Part shown: in pieces, positions 1-8,727 of the stretch
Layout: each line of letters starts with the position of its first letter
How positions within the stretch are numbered: position 1 is the first letter of the stretch
Assembly: GCA_016926255.1 (NCBI GenBank)
Contig: JAFGOY010000061.1
Span: 62,001-126,000, forward strand
DNA: 64,000 bases
Reading direction: 5' to 3'
Origin: Anaerolineae bacterium
Lineage (GTDB): Bacteria; Chloroflexota; Anaerolineae; Aggregatilineales; UBA3940
Made by a program: the position numbers and the translations under genes
Notes under the pieces: generated by a model
Databases searched by the model: none
Told to the model about the DNA's origin: nothing
The model's input: the letters and a program-made list of their open reading frames with translations, nothing else

Positions 1-2
1 GA

Positions 3-47
3 TTCTACTTCGGCGGTATCCGTTTTATGAAGTATAAGCGAAAATGA
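3..47 (+). CDS. Possible 3' end of an upstream gene (partial)
   Basis: The third frame is open from the window edge and ends at TGA (45-47), giving a basic tail FYFGGIRFMKYKRK. A basic end after an aromatic stretch would suit a membrane protein tail. Fourteen residues cannot identify a family, and the other two frames also stop within 40 nt, so this is only a possibility. Positions 48-178 then hold the upstream region of the B12-binding gene. Confidence 0.25.
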   Translation, partial: FYFGGIRFMKYKRK

Positions 48-178
48 ATTCTGCCCGGTTGTTGGAAACCCCATATTCACCTAGACTATGATTCAATCTG
101 TAGATGCGTTTTGCTTGCTACGGATAGATACAACGACGGAATATCCAGGTAGATAATGAATCGAACAGGGATAAAACC

Positions 179-847
179 GTGAATGACTATAGCTATCTCA
201 GTGTTGACAATCCGTATTCTCACCTGGCGCAGCAGTTTTTGAAGGCCCTCCTTGGCGGTCAGCGTGATACTGCTACCTGGCTTATTCTTGACTCAGTTGA
301 ACGTGGTATGACCGTCAAAGAGATTTACCTGAATGTATTTCAGAACACTCAGCGTGAAATTGGAAGATTGTGGGAAACCAACCAGGTCACCGTAGCCCAG
401 GAACACTATTGCACAGCCGCCACGCAGATGATTATGGCCCAGCTTTATCCCTACATCTTTAACACAACACGGGTTGGGAAACGAATCGTGGCGACCTGTG
501 TGAGCGGTGAGCTTCATGAGATTGGCATGCGTATGGTGGCTGACTTCTTTGAATTGGAAGGCTGGGATACCTACTACATTGGTTCAAATACACCTGCTTC
601 CAGTATCGTTGCTGCAATCGAAGAACGGGAGGCAGATGTGCTGGGAATCTCTGCTACCATTCATTTTCATGTGGGTGCCGTAAAGAAACTCATTGAGGCT
701 GTGCATGCAAGTGATGCCGGGCGAGATGTCAAGGTGCTCGTGGGAGGCTATCCGTTCATTACGACGGAGAACCTGTGGCAAAAGGTAGGCGCAGATGCCT
801 TTGGTCGGGACGCAGCGGAGGCGATCTCGCTGGCGAATGAACTGTAA
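179..847 (+). CDS. Cobalamin (B12)-binding protein, CarH-type photosensor motifs
   Basis: This 222-residue cytosolic protein has a helical N-terminal half (about residues 10-95) and a Rossmann-like B12-binding half (about 100-220). The helical half carries W65 followed by nine residues and E75-H76, the W-x9-EH motif of the CarH/LitR adenosylcobalamin photoreceptor family. The second half carries E111-L-H113-E-I-G116, the E-x-H-x-x-G motif whose His is the lower cobalt ligand, and a later VGGYPF turn. There is no MerR-type DNA-binding domain, so it is a stand-alone sensor rather than a repressor. The residue after W65 is Glu; in Thermus CarH the adjacent His forms the light-state bis-His adduct, so photochemistry may differ. 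The start is GTG with CAGGG about 9 nt upstream. It is followed by a helical protein and a histidine kinase on the same strand, suggesting signalling. A corrinoid methyltransferase carrier is the alternative, but no methyltransferase is nearby. Confidence 0.85.
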   Translation: MNDYSYLSVDNPYSHLAQQFLKALLGGQRDTATWLILDSVERGMTVKEIYLNVFQNTQREIGRLWETNQVTVAQEHYCTAATQMIMAQLYPYIFNTTRVGKRIVATCVSGELHEIGMRMVADFFELEGWDTYYIGSNTPASSIVAAIEEREADVLGISATIHFHVGAVKKLIEAVHASDAGRDVKVLVGGYPFITTENLWQKVGADAFGRDAAEAISLANEL

Positions 848-911
848 GCCTGATAAGACGGCTTCCGAATGCACGCGGTCGAACGTCAGGCGTATATCGG
901 GAGGATGGGTT

Positions 912-1319
912 ATGTTAGAGCCGCCCCAGATGAGCGTTTCAGTTCGGACACTGGCTGAGTTCCGCGACAAAAAAGACGAACTGGTCAGGAAGACGCTGCC
1001 CCGGCTGATGGAATTAGGGGTTGACTATACACATCTCGGTGACCGGGCAGAAGAGATTATGAGCGCCGGGTTTGGTTTTTTAACCCGGATGCTTGAAACG
1101 GCTCTAGAATTCAGTGAATCTGCCATTCTGGCGCACCAACTGGCGTGGAGTACGGAACGGCTGCCCCATGATGGCGTTTCGGTACAGATGCTGGTAAACA
1201 ACCTGTACGTTTATCGACAGGTGGTGGAGGAAAACCTGTCTGCTCAGAGTGGGAGAGAGATCGAGAGAATCCTGGCTTGGATGATCGGCCAGCTTGAGGC
1301 GTCAGACCCCAATCAATGA
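912..1319 (+). CDS. Small all-helical protein between B12 sensor and kinase
   Basis: This 135-residue soluble protein is predicted to be entirely helical, with amphipathic segments running to the C-terminus. I do not recognise it with certainty. The pattern of a helical bundle with an arm like GVSVQMLVNNLYVYRQVVEE resembles N-terminal sensor or scaffold bundles of RsbR/RsbRD-type stress regulators, but this is a weak resemblance. The ATG at 912 is chosen because GGGAGG lies about 8 nt upstream; the frame is open further upstream to 795 but that would overlap the B12 gene. The gene sits 64 nt after the B12-binding gene and 36 nt before the kinase, so all three are probably co-transcribed and it may couple the sensor to the kinase. 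Confidence 0.7.
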   Translation: MLEPPQMSVSVRTLAEFRDKKDELVRKTLPRLMELGVDYTHLGDRAEEIMSAGFGFLTRMLETALEFSESAILAHQLAWSTERLPHDGVSVQMLVNNLYVYRQVVEENLSAQSGREIERILAWMIGQLEASDPNQ

Positions 1320-1355
1320 TCAGATGATGCCTGCAATTGGGATTGGTGAGTAGTG

Positions 1356-2570
1356 ATGGGCATGCAACCGGAATATGCGGGCACTGCGTTCCGGTGTGAT
1401 TACAGTGGAACCATAAAGCAGATCGTTCGCAACGATTCTGGTATGCTGGATGGACTGGCTGTCGGGCAGTTGCTGGCCGATGTTATCGATCCTGCCAGCC
1501 ACGACAAAATGCAGAACTTCCTCAAAGCAGTCAATGAACAGGGAGCGGCCTTTGACTGGGAGTTGAATGTCCGCGACGGCGACCAGTTAACCACACTTCA
1601 TTTTGCTGGCATTCACTATGATCCTGACGAAGTGCTAATTGTATTAGCACGTACGGGCAGCGCTGTAATGGCCTTATTTGATGACATGATGCGGATGAAT
1701 AATGAACAGGTCAACCATCTGCGGCGTGTCATTAAAGAGCAGTCGGAGCGGTCTCGGACGAAATCTGAACATGACAGTGCGCTGTACGATGAACTGAGCC
1801 GCCTGAACAATGAACTCGCTAACCTGCAACGCGAACTTGTCAAGAAGAACGCTGAACTGGAACGCCTAGATAAACAAAAAAACCGGTTTCTTGGAATGGC
1901 GGCGCACGACCTTCGTTCCCCGCTCAGTGTCATCTTGATGTACAGCGATTTCATCATGCAGGAAGCTGGGGATATGCTCAATGAAGAGGCGCGGGAGTTT
2001 TTGAGTATCATCATGCAGTCAAGCCGGTTCATGACGCAGTTGATCGATGATTTGCTGGATATCACTGTAATCGAATCGGGGCAACTGGTATTGTCGCCAG
2101 TGCCTACCGATATTGTCGACCTGGTCCGGCACAATGTGGAACTCAACAATGTGTTAGCCAGTAAAAAAAATATCGATATCCGGTTCGAGGTCAGTACCGA
2201 CACCCTGGTTGTACACATTGACCCGGAACGGATTACCCAGGTGCTCAACAACCTGATCGGTAATGCGATTAAGTTTTCAGAATCTGGAGGTCAGATTCTC
2301 GTTGGAATTGCTCTCGATAGTGACAATATAATCCTGACTGTGCAGGATCACGGGAAGGGTGTTTCGCCTGAACAACTCCATATGCTTTTTGACCGGTTCA
2401 TTGGCTTAAGCACAAGAGGGACAGCCGGGGAAAAGGGGACGGGACTGGGGCTGGCAATCAGCCACAAGATTGTTACAGAACATGGTGGGACAATCGATGT
2501 AGATAGCGTAGTTGGTGAAGGTACGACTTTTACTATCACCCTGCCCTGCATCACTGCTGGGGCATACTGA
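1356..2570 (+). CDS. Soluble PAS sensor histidine kinase
   Basis: This 404-residue kinase has no transmembrane segment. Residues 5-105 look like a PAS-type domain, and about 138-177 form a charged coiled coil. The HisKA H-box MAAHDLRSP places the phospho-accepting His at about 184. The ATPase domain shows the N-box NNLIGNAIKFS (about 298-308), the G1 box DHGKG (about 331) and the G2 box GTGLGLAI (about 361). The start ATG at 1356 is preceded by GGTGAG at 1345; GTG at 1353 would be too close to it. Being cytosolic and encoded beside a B12-binding protein, it probably receives its input from that partner or through PAS. No response regulator lies in the window, so its target is unknown. Its 3' end overlaps the convergent amylosucrase gene by 20 nt. 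Confidence 0.9.
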   Translation: MGMQPEYAGTAFRCDYSGTIKQIVRNDSGMLDGLAVGQLLADVIDPASHDKMQNFLKAVNEQGAAFDWELNVRDGDQLTTLHFAGIHYDPDEVLIVLARTGSAVMALFDDMMRMNNEQVNHLRRVIKEQSERSRTKSEHDSALYDELSRLNNELANLQRELVKKNAELERLDKQKNRFLGMAAHDLRSPLSVILMYSDFIMQEAGDMLNEEAREFLSIIMQSSRFMTQLIDDLLDITVIESGQLVLSPVPTDIVDLVRHNVELNNVLASKKNIDIRFEVSTDTLVVHIDPERITQVLNNLIGNAIKFSESGGQILVGIALDSDNIILTVQDHGKGVSPEQLHMLFDRFIGLSTRGTAGEKGTGLGLAISHKIVTEHGGTIDVDSVVGEGTTFTITLPCITAGAY

Positions 2571-4524
2571 GATACATCAATTCATACGGTGACAGCTCTA
2601 TCTCTGTGTCTGAAGAGATTGTCTTCCCGGTGATCAGGTCGACGAGACGGCGATCGGTGCCGGGGAGGGGAAGTCTATCGACCGGGACGCGCTGGGGATC
2701 GGCGGTGAAATTCCCGATGCAAAGCACCTGATCATCGCCAAGCGTTTTCAGATACACATAAACGTGCCGGTTGCCGGTATCGACGACCTGTGTCGCCGAG
2801 TTCGAACCGAAAGCAGGGTGCTGCTTACGCAGGCCGATCAGCCGGGTGAACCCTTCGAATATTCGCGCCTCGACGGTGCCCGCTTCGCGCCGCCGGGCTA
2901 CCTGTTCCCAATCGGCGGGGGCGCGATGCACCCAGCGGGAGTCGTCGGCAGTGTCGGGGTTTTCCAGGTAGGTGTAGTCGTTGAGCCGCCCGATCTCATC
3001 ACCCAGGTAGATGAGCGGCATGCCGCCCATGCTCATCGTGATCCCGGTGATCAGCAGAATCCGCCGGATGGCGAGATCGATGGCATGAGGATTGTTATTT
3101 TTGATCGCCTGCTCCAACCCGGCGAGCGATGCGGCTGTCCCGGAGATGCGCATATCGAGCGTGCGCGGGTTGAACTGAAACGGATAGCCAATAGCAAAGC
3201 TGCCCGGCTCCTGGCCAGTATAAAAGCGGTTGAGGTACTGGCGGTGACCAAACCCATCGATCTGCATCGCCGCCGCATCTTCGTCAGCGAATCCCCAGCC
3301 GATGTCATCGTGGCTGCGGATATAGTTTACCCAGGCGCAGTTCTCCGGGATGACATCGAAACGGTGCTGCATGGCGTAGGTCAACAGGTGGGTGTGGCGG
3401 GTCGCCAGCGCTTCCCACAACTGCACCATCAGCAGCGGATTGTAGGAGATTTCGCATTCCTTGCCCGCCCATTCACCCTGTCCGAAATAGCTGCGCACAT
3501 CGTCGGGGTGGACGATTGCCTCGGATTTGAAGATCAGAGCAGGAGCGGCGATCCGCACCAGGGCGTTGAAGGCGCGGATGATCGTGTGCGCTTCGGGGAG
3601 ATTCTCGCAACTGGTGCCCAGCTTCTTCCAGATGAAGGGCACTGCGTCGAGGCGCAGTACGTCGATGCCGATGTTGGCCAGGGACAGCATTTCGGCGAGC
3701 ATGCGGCGGAACACGTCCGGGTTGCGATAGTTCAAATCCCACTGGTAGGTGTGGAAGGTCGTCCAGACCCATTTGTCGATATCGGGGTAAAAGGTAAACG
3801 CGCCGGGATGCTCGTCGGGGAATATCTCGCGCAGGGTCTTCTCGTAGGCGTCGGGCTGGGCACGATCCTCGAATATGAAGTAACAATCCTGATAGCCAGG
3901 ATCGCCCGCCCGGGCTTTCAATGCCCACTCGTGATCATTGGCAGTGTGGTTGAAGACAAAATCGAGGACGAGGTTGATCCCCACTGCCTGGAGCGCGATG
4001 GCCAGTTCGCACAGATCGTCCATGTGGCCCAGCGCTGGGTTGATCTCGCGATAGGAACTGACTGCGTAGCCGCCGTCGTCCGGGCCATCCGGCGTGCGGA
4101 AGATCGGCATCAGGTGCAGGTAGGTGAGGCCAAGCTCCTGAAAATAGGGGATTTTTTCTTTGATGCCCTGCAGCGTCCCGGCGAACAGGTCGACATAGCA
4201 GACGCCGCCGATCATCGTGTGATGCTGGTACCAGCGCGGGGACTCTTCCCGTTCACGATCAAGCTGTTTCAGCCTGGCCGGACGGCGCAGGAAAGCTTCG
4301 GCGGCGGTTTGCAGAATTGCCTCGGCGCTGCCGGGAAAGTCGTCACGCTCGCCGTATAACTGCTCCAGGAGGCGATAGAGATCGGGGCCGTGCTGCATAC
4401 AGCGGCGCAGGAATACGGCGGCATCACGTACATCTGCCCCGTTGAGTGTCTCGCTGATGTTTTGCAGCGCCTTTTTAAGATAGCTATTCAGGTCTTCCGG
4501 CAGTTGTTCAGTTCCGCTCGCCAT
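2551..4524 (-). CDS. Amylosucrase (GH13)
   Basis: This 657-residue enzyme matches amylosucrase (EC 2.4.1.4), which uses sucrose to extend alpha-1,4-glucan and releases fructose. An N-terminal helical domain (1-95) precedes the (beta/alpha)8 barrel, as in the family, and the length is normal. The motif CYVDLFAGTLQG near 109 and YLHLMP near 135 are typical. Catalytic residues are visible: the nucleophile D293 in RLDAVPF, the acid/base E335 in FKSEA, and D406 in SHDDIGW; NHT lies at 192-194. There is no signal peptide, so it acts in the cytoplasm. Its start overlaps the end of treS by 17 nt, which indicates translational coupling at the end of the sugar operon. Sucrose hydrolase or isomerase activity is possible, since these relatives differ by few residues. 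Confidence 0.9.
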   Translation of the reverse strand: MASGTEQLPEDLNSYLKKALQNISETLNGADVRDAAVFLRRCMQHGPDLYRLLEQLYGERDDFPGSAEAILQTAAEAFLRRPARLKQLDREREESPRWYQHHTMIGGVCYVDLFAGTLQGIKEKIPYFQELGLTYLHLMPIFRTPDGPDDGGYAVSSYREINPALGHMDDLCELAIALQAVGINLVLDFVFNHTANDHEWALKARAGDPGYQDCYFIFEDRAQPDAYEKTLREIFPDEHPGAFTFYPDIDKWVWTTFHTYQWDLNYRNPDVFRRMLAEMLSLANIGIDVLRLDAVPFIWKKLGTSCENLPEAHTIIRAFNALVRIAAPALIFKSEAIVHPDDVRSYFGQGEWAGKECEISYNPLLMVQLWEALATRHTHLLTYAMQHRFDVIPENCAWVNYIRSHDDIGWGFADEDAAAMQIDGFGHRQYLNRFYTGQEPGSFAIGYPFQFNPRTLDMRISGTAASLAGLEQAIKNNNPHAIDLAIRRILLITGITMSMGGMPLIYLGDEIGRLNDYTYLENPDTADDSRWVHRAPADWEQVARRREAGTVEARIFEGFTRLIGLRKQHPAFGSNSATQVVDTGNRHVYVYLKTLGDDQVLCIGNFTADPQRVPVDRLPLPGTDRRLVDLITGKTISSDTEIELSPYELMYLSMPQQ

Positions 4525-6157
4525 TTAACAGTAACCATAAGCTCTGATAGGGGGCCATAGACAGGCGGTAGGGGGCGGCACCAATTGGGTGAAAAGTCTG
4601 CGCGTCGTTCAAAAGATTCTGGGGCTGCTGACCGGCGTATTCGTCCAGATATGCCTCTACCCGCTGCAAACGGCGGGCCAGGTTGTGGAATACCAGGACA
4701 GTCTGATCGCCATATTCACGGACAAATCCCAGCACCGACGGGCTGCCAGTCTCAATAAAGGCTAACGTACCCAATGCCAGGACAGGATGCTCTTTGCGGA
4801 GGGCAATCAGGGAGTGCATCTGGTTCAGCAGCGATCCGGAATCGTCCTGCTGGTTGACGACATTGACCTGCTGGTATCCATAAACGGGATCGTCGATTGG
4901 CGGTGCATAGAGGTCCTCAAGGGCGGCGTTCGAAAAACCGGCGTTTGGGCCGTCGTTCCACTGCATTGGGGTTCGGACACCGTTGCGGTCGGGCAGGTCG
5001 ATGTTATCTCCCATGCCGATCTCGTCGCCGTAGTAAATGATCGGCGCGCCGGGCAGTGAGAACAGGAGCCGATTGGCCAGCAGAATCTTCTCGATGTTAT
5101 TGTCGAGCAGAGGGGCCAGCCGCCGCCGGATGCCCAGGTTCAGGCGCATTTCGTCGAGCGGCGCGTATTGCTCCCACATCCACTGCCGTTCTTCCTCGGT
5201 CACCATTTCCAGGGTCAGTTCATCATGATTTCTGAGAAAAATGCACCACTGGCAGTTATCCGGAATATGCGGCGTTTCGCTCATGATGGTGCGGATTTTG
5301 GTGCTGTCGCCCGAACGGAGCGCCATGAAGATACGGGGCATCAACGGGAAATGAAAGGCCATGTGGCATTCATCACCATCACCGAAATATTCGAGCACGT
5401 CCTGTGGGGGCTGGTTTGCCTCACAGAGCATGATCGCTTCGGGGTATTCCTCGTCCATGATCCGGCGCATCTGCCTGACGAATTCATGCGTCTCCGGGAG
5501 GTTCTCGCAGCTGGTTCCCTCGCGTTCGTAGAGATAGGGGATGGCATCGACACGGAAGCCATCAATTCCCCGGTCGAGCCAGAAGCGCATGATGTCGAAC
5601 ATGGCCTGGTGGACTTCGGGATTGTCGAAGTTCAGGTCGGGCTGGCAGGGATAGAAGCGGTGCCAGTAGTATTGTTCGGTTTGTTCGTCGTAGGTCCAAT
5701 TCGAGGTCTGGGTATCGACGAAGATGATACGGGTATCCCCGTAACGCTGATCGGTGTCACTCCAGACGTACCAATCACGTTTGGGATTGTCACGCGAGGC
5801 GCGGGACTCGACAAACCAGGGATGCTGATCGGAGGTGTGGTTGATGACCAGGTCGACGATCACATGCAGCCCGCGAGCGTGCGCTTCCTGGATCAGATAG
5901 TCGAAATCTTCCAGCGAGCCATAGTCGGGGTGGATGGCGATGTAGTCGGCGACATCGTAGCCGTCGTCTTCCAGCGGTGAGGGATTGATCGGCAGCAGCC
6001 AGATGCAGTCGATGCCCAACTGCTGGATATGATCCAGCTTCTCCGCTATACCGTGCAGGTCTCCAATACCGTCGTCGTTGCTATCGTAAAAGGCCCGCAC
6101 GTTGAGTTCGTAGAAGACGGCATCCATGTGCCAGGGTATGTTTTTCGAGTGAACCAT
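4508..6157 (-). CDS. treS: Trehalose synthase (maltose alpha-D-glucosyltransferase, GH13)
   Basis: This 549-residue enzyme is of the TreS type (EC 5.4.99.16), which isomerises maltose and trehalose in the cytoplasm. It begins with the characteristic VFYELNVRAFYDSNDDGIGD segment and has NHT at 106-108, the nucleophile D204 in GFRVDAIPYL, the acid/base E246 in MLCEANQPP and D312 in RNHDELTLEM. The C-terminal beta domain follows the segment PMQWNDGPNAGFS. It lacks the fused maltokinase domain found in some TreS proteins, and no maltokinase is present nearby. It lies downstream of an alpha-glucoside transporter and overlaps amylosucrase, so it probably handles imported maltose or trehalose. An alpha-glucosidase or sucrose hydrolase of the same clan is less likely given the TreS-specific ends. 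Confidence 0.9.
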   Translation of the reverse strand: MVHSKNIPWHMDAVFYELNVRAFYDSNDDGIGDLHGIAEKLDHIQQLGIDCIWLLPINPSPLEDDGYDVADYIAIHPDYGSLEDFDYLIQEAHARGLHVIVDLVINHTSDQHPWFVESRASRDNPKRDWYVWSDTDQRYGDTRIIFVDTQTSNWTYDEQTEQYYWHRFYPCQPDLNFDNPEVHQAMFDIMRFWLDRGIDGFRVDAIPYLYEREGTSCENLPETHEFVRQMRRIMDEEYPEAIMLCEANQPPQDVLEYFGDGDECHMAFHFPLMPRIFMALRSGDSTKIRTIMSETPHIPDNCQWCIFLRNHDELTLEMVTEEERQWMWEQYAPLDEMRLNLGIRRRLAPLLDNNIEKILLANRLLFSLPGAPIIYYGDEIGMGDNIDLPDRNGVRTPMQWNDGPNAGFSNAALEDLYAPPIDDPVYGYQQVNVVNQQDDSGSLLNQMHSLIALRKEHPVLALGTLAFIETGSPSVLGFVREYGDQTVLVFHNLARRLQRVEAYLDEYAGQQPQNLLNDAQTFHPIGAAPYRLSMAPYQSLWLLLNGERN

Positions 6158-6221
6158 GCAGTTTGCCTTTGCAGGATTTTGTGAGGACGTTGTATGAGCT
6201 AACCCGGCTATAGAAGGGATG

Positions 6222-6257
6222 GGGCGACCCTATGCGACCGAAGGTCGCTGGTCGCCC
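6222..6257 (-). other. Nested stem-loop between permease and treS
   Basis: An outer 8-bp stem GGGCGACC/GGTCGCCC (6222-6229 with 6250-6257) encloses an inner 6-bp stem GCGACC/GGTCGC (6234-6239 with 6243-6248) with a GAA loop. It lies in the 174-nt gap between aglG and treS and is not followed by a T-tract on the minus strand, so it is more likely an mRNA-processing or stability element, or partial attenuator, than a full terminator. Confidence 0.6.
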
Positions 6258-6331
6258 TTACCATTGACGCCCGATTTTTCTGTTAGACCACATTAAACGT
6301 CGCTACAAAGTCTTTAAAACGTATCTAAAGA

Positions 6332-7435
6332 TCAACCCTTAACTGAACCAGCCATCAGCCCGCGCACGAAATAACGCTGAAGCGAGAAGAAGACCACTAG
6401 CGGAACGACCATAGAGATGAACGCGGCAGCCGTGAGCAGATGCCAGTCTGCTCCACGTGAGCCGACCATCCCCGCGATACGCTGCGTCAGCACCTGGACG
6501 TTTCCACTGGTCACACCCAGGAAGATCAGTGCAACCAGGTAGTCGTTCCACACCCACAGGAACTGGAAGATGGCGAACGACGCCAGAGCAGGCACAGACA
6601 GCGGCAGGATCAGGCGGGTGAAGATGGTGAAATGGGAAGCCCCGTCGATGAAGGCCGACTCCAGAATGTCACGCGGTATGGTGCTGATGTAGTTGTAAAG
6701 CAGGTAGGTTGCCAGCGGCAGTCCAAAGCCGGTATGGGCCAGCCAGATCGCAAGGAACGTGCCGTTGAGGTTCAACTTCACGTAGTCGCGCAGGATCGGG
6801 ATCAGCGCAATCTGGAGCGGAACAACCAGCAGCGCTACCACAATGATAAACAAGATCCGCCGCCCTGGGAATTTCATCCACGCGAACCCGTAGGCCGCGA
6901 AAGCGGCAATCAGGATCGGGATCACCGTCGCGGGCACCGTTACCGTCAGCGAGTTGAGGAACGATGCGCTCAGGTCATCACCCTGAACGGTTGACGTGCT
7001 GCCGTCGGCGTTTCTGATGGTGTATTCCTTGCCGACGAGCACCTGTCCATAGTTCTCCAGCGTGAAGTTGGAACCGGCTGTCCACTGGCGGTCTTTTACC
7101 TGAATGTGCCCGTTACGAAGGTTGCCGATCCATACAAACTGCCTGCCATCGCCTGTGTCTACGCCCGCACGAAACTCGTCGTAAGTTGCTGTTACACCTT
7201 CAATTGTGATCTCCGAATCAACCGAGGCATTCTCCGGGATCGGTAGTTCGCTTACCTGGACCCAGCCCCGGTGGGGGATGATTGTCCACCAACCGGATGA
7301 CTGGATATCTTCCCGGTCGCGAATCGATGATACCAGCAGGCCGAGGGTAGGGACTGTCCAGGCAATGCATATGAGAAGCAGGATCCCGTTGACCAAAAGT
7401 TGGCCTACGAGCTTCTGTTGTTTTTTGCTCTGCAT
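6332..7435 (-). CDS. aglG: Alpha-glucoside ABC transporter permease (AglG/MalG type)
   Basis: This 367-residue inner-membrane permease belongs to the MalG side of CUT1 sugar importers. One membrane helix near residue 20 is followed by a large extracytoplasmic insert (about 40-150), then five helices. The stretch NSLTVTVPATVIPILIAAFA and FAWMKFPGR are typical of AglG, which also carries such an insert. The EAA loop appears as ESAFIDGASHFTIFTRLILP, which contacts the ATPase. Its ATG overlaps the stop codon of the upstream permease by one base (TAATG), so the two are translationally coupled. No ATPase gene is in this operon; a shared MsmX/MalK-like ATPase encoded elsewhere is expected. Substrate choice (maltose, sucrose, trehalose) cannot be read from sequence. 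Confidence 0.88.
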   Translation of the reverse strand: MQSKKQQKLVGQLLVNGILLLICIAWTVPTLGLLVSSIRDREDIQSSGWWTIIPHRGWVQVSELPIPENASVDSEITIEGVTATYDEFRAGVDTGDGRQFVWIGNLRNGHIQVKDRQWTAGSNFTLENYGQVLVGKEYTIRNADGSTSTVQGDDLSASFLNSLTVTVPATVIPILIAAFAAYGFAWMKFPGRRILFIIVVALLVVPLQIALIPILRDYVKLNLNGTFLAIWLAHTGFGLPLATYLLYNYISTIPRDILESAFIDGASHFTIFTRLILPLSVPALASFAIFQFLWVWNDYLVALIFLGVTSGNVQVLTQRIAGMVGSRGADWHLLTAAAFISMVVPLVVFFSLQRYFVRGLMAGSVKG

Positions 7436-8544
7436 TAGAAAACCTCCTGCTTGCTGAACTGGATCAGGTTATAGATCATGACCGGGATAACGGCGATCAG
7501 CAGCACAATGGCGATTGCCGAGCCGTATCCGAAGTTCTGATTGTTGAAAAACTCCCTGTAAAACCTGACGCCAATCACCTCGGTGCCGAACTGCCCACCG
7601 GTGGTTACCATCACCACGTCAAATATCTTCAGGGTGAAGATCACGACGGTGGTGGTAACGGTGATGATCGTCCCCTGGATATAGGGGATGATGATCCGGA
7701 AGAAGGTCTGTGTTTCGGTTGCGCCATCAACACGGGCGGCCTCAAGCAGGTCATCGGGCACACCCTTGATCGCTGCCGAGAACAGTACCATGGCATAGCC
7801 GGTCTGGAGCCAGATCACGATCACCGTCAGCAGCAGGTTATTCCAGGGCTGGACAAGGGTGATCCATGCTTGCGGCTCACCTCCCAGAGCGGTAACGATG
7901 GCGTTGAGCAGCCCAATGTGAGGGTCGACGTCATAGACAAAGCGCCAGATCACACCGGCACCGACCATCGAGATTGCCATTGGCAGGAAGATCACGGCCT
8001 TAGCGACGTTCTCAAAATTGCTGCGGTCAGCCAGAACGGCGATCAGTAGCCCTAATGAGACGGTGAAAGAGGTTCCCACTATCATCCATAATGCATTATT
8101 GCGATAGGCTTCCAGCATGATACGCTGGGTGAAAGTGGCGATGTAGTTCTGAAACCCGACGAATTGAGATGAGTCGGCACTTCTCAGGCTGAGCCAGAAG
8201 GTGCGGACAGTGGGGAGAGCCAGATACCAGGTTAAGATTGCCATCGCCGGGCCAACGAACAGGAATGGCTGAAGCTGGGCTTTCCATTCGTCTGGAAGGA
8301 GCTCCAACACCCAGTTAAAGACCCAGTAAAGGGCCGCTACACCGCCTACTCCCCAGATGATGGCGACGATCGCGATTATAAGCTGGGGAGCATCGCTGTC
8401 TCGGAGAAAAAGGAAGCCCGCGCGTAGCCCCAGGAACGTAACCACGGGAACCAGTACCGATATGAGAATCCTGCCGATATTTGCAGCCACCCACTCCAGT
8501 GGGGTGGTTCTTCTTTTTTCTTGTATATCTGTTTGCTGCATCAA
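7435..8544 (-). CDS. aglF: Alpha-glucoside ABC transporter permease (AglF/MalF type)
   Basis: This 369-residue inner-membrane permease has about eight hydrophobic helices: two N-terminal helices before residue 80, then the six-helix CUT1 core starting at FLFVGPAMAILTWYLALP. The EAA loop is EAARVDGATETQTFFRIIIP. It pairs with the downstream AglG-type permease to form the channel and receives sugar from the lipoprotein encoded upstream. The gap to the binding-protein gene is 183 nt and contains a strong stem-loop, which probably lowers permease expression relative to the binding protein. The start ATG at 8544 is preceded by GGGGAGG, a good ribosome-binding site. Confidence 0.88.
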   Translation of the reverse strand: MMQQTDIQEKRRTTPLEWVAANIGRILISVLVPVVTFLGLRAGFLFLRDSDAPQLIIAIVAIIWGVGGVAALYWVFNWVLELLPDEWKAQLQPFLFVGPAMAILTWYLALPTVRTFWLSLRSADSSQFVGFQNYIATFTQRIMLEAYRNNALWMIVGTSFTVSLGLLIAVLADRSNFENVAKAVIFLPMAISMVGAGVIWRFVYDVDPHIGLLNAIVTALGGEPQAWITLVQPWNNLLLTVIVIWLQTGYAMVLFSAAIKGVPDDLLEAARVDGATETQTFFRIIIPYIQGTIITVTTTVVIFTLKIFDVVMVTTGGQFGTEVIGVRFYREFFNNQNFGYGSAIAIVLLIAVIPVMIYNLIQFSKQEVF

Positions 8545-8643
8545 TGTCCTCCCCTCAACAGTATTATCGGGCTTTTGTGCCGGACAAGTGATTAAAAGGC
8601 AGGATAACCCGACCGGTCACCCTGCTCCTGATTCCACCAGTAG

Positions 8644-8676
8644 GGAGAACCCTGGAGAATGTCCCCAGGGTTCTCC
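8644..8676 (-). other. 12-bp stem-loop between binding-protein and permease genes
   Basis: A perfect inverted repeat GGAGAACCCTGG/CCAGGGTTCTCC (8644-8655 and 8665-8676) with a 9-nt loop sits between aglE and aglF. There is no T-tract on the minus strand. By analogy with other sugar-binding-protein operons it probably protects the upstream mRNA end or partly attenuates transcription, so binding protein exceeds permease. Confidence 0.75.
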
Positions 8677-8727
8677 GTTGTACGCGTCACTGACCAGGGT
8701 TAACTGGTGAGTGCCCGAACCGATTTA

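Noticed and set aside
2764-4359. Long open plus-strand frame opposite amylosucrase
   Set aside because: It is antisense to a gene with intact catalytic motifs and shows no recognisable domain, so it is a by-product of GC-rich coding sequence.
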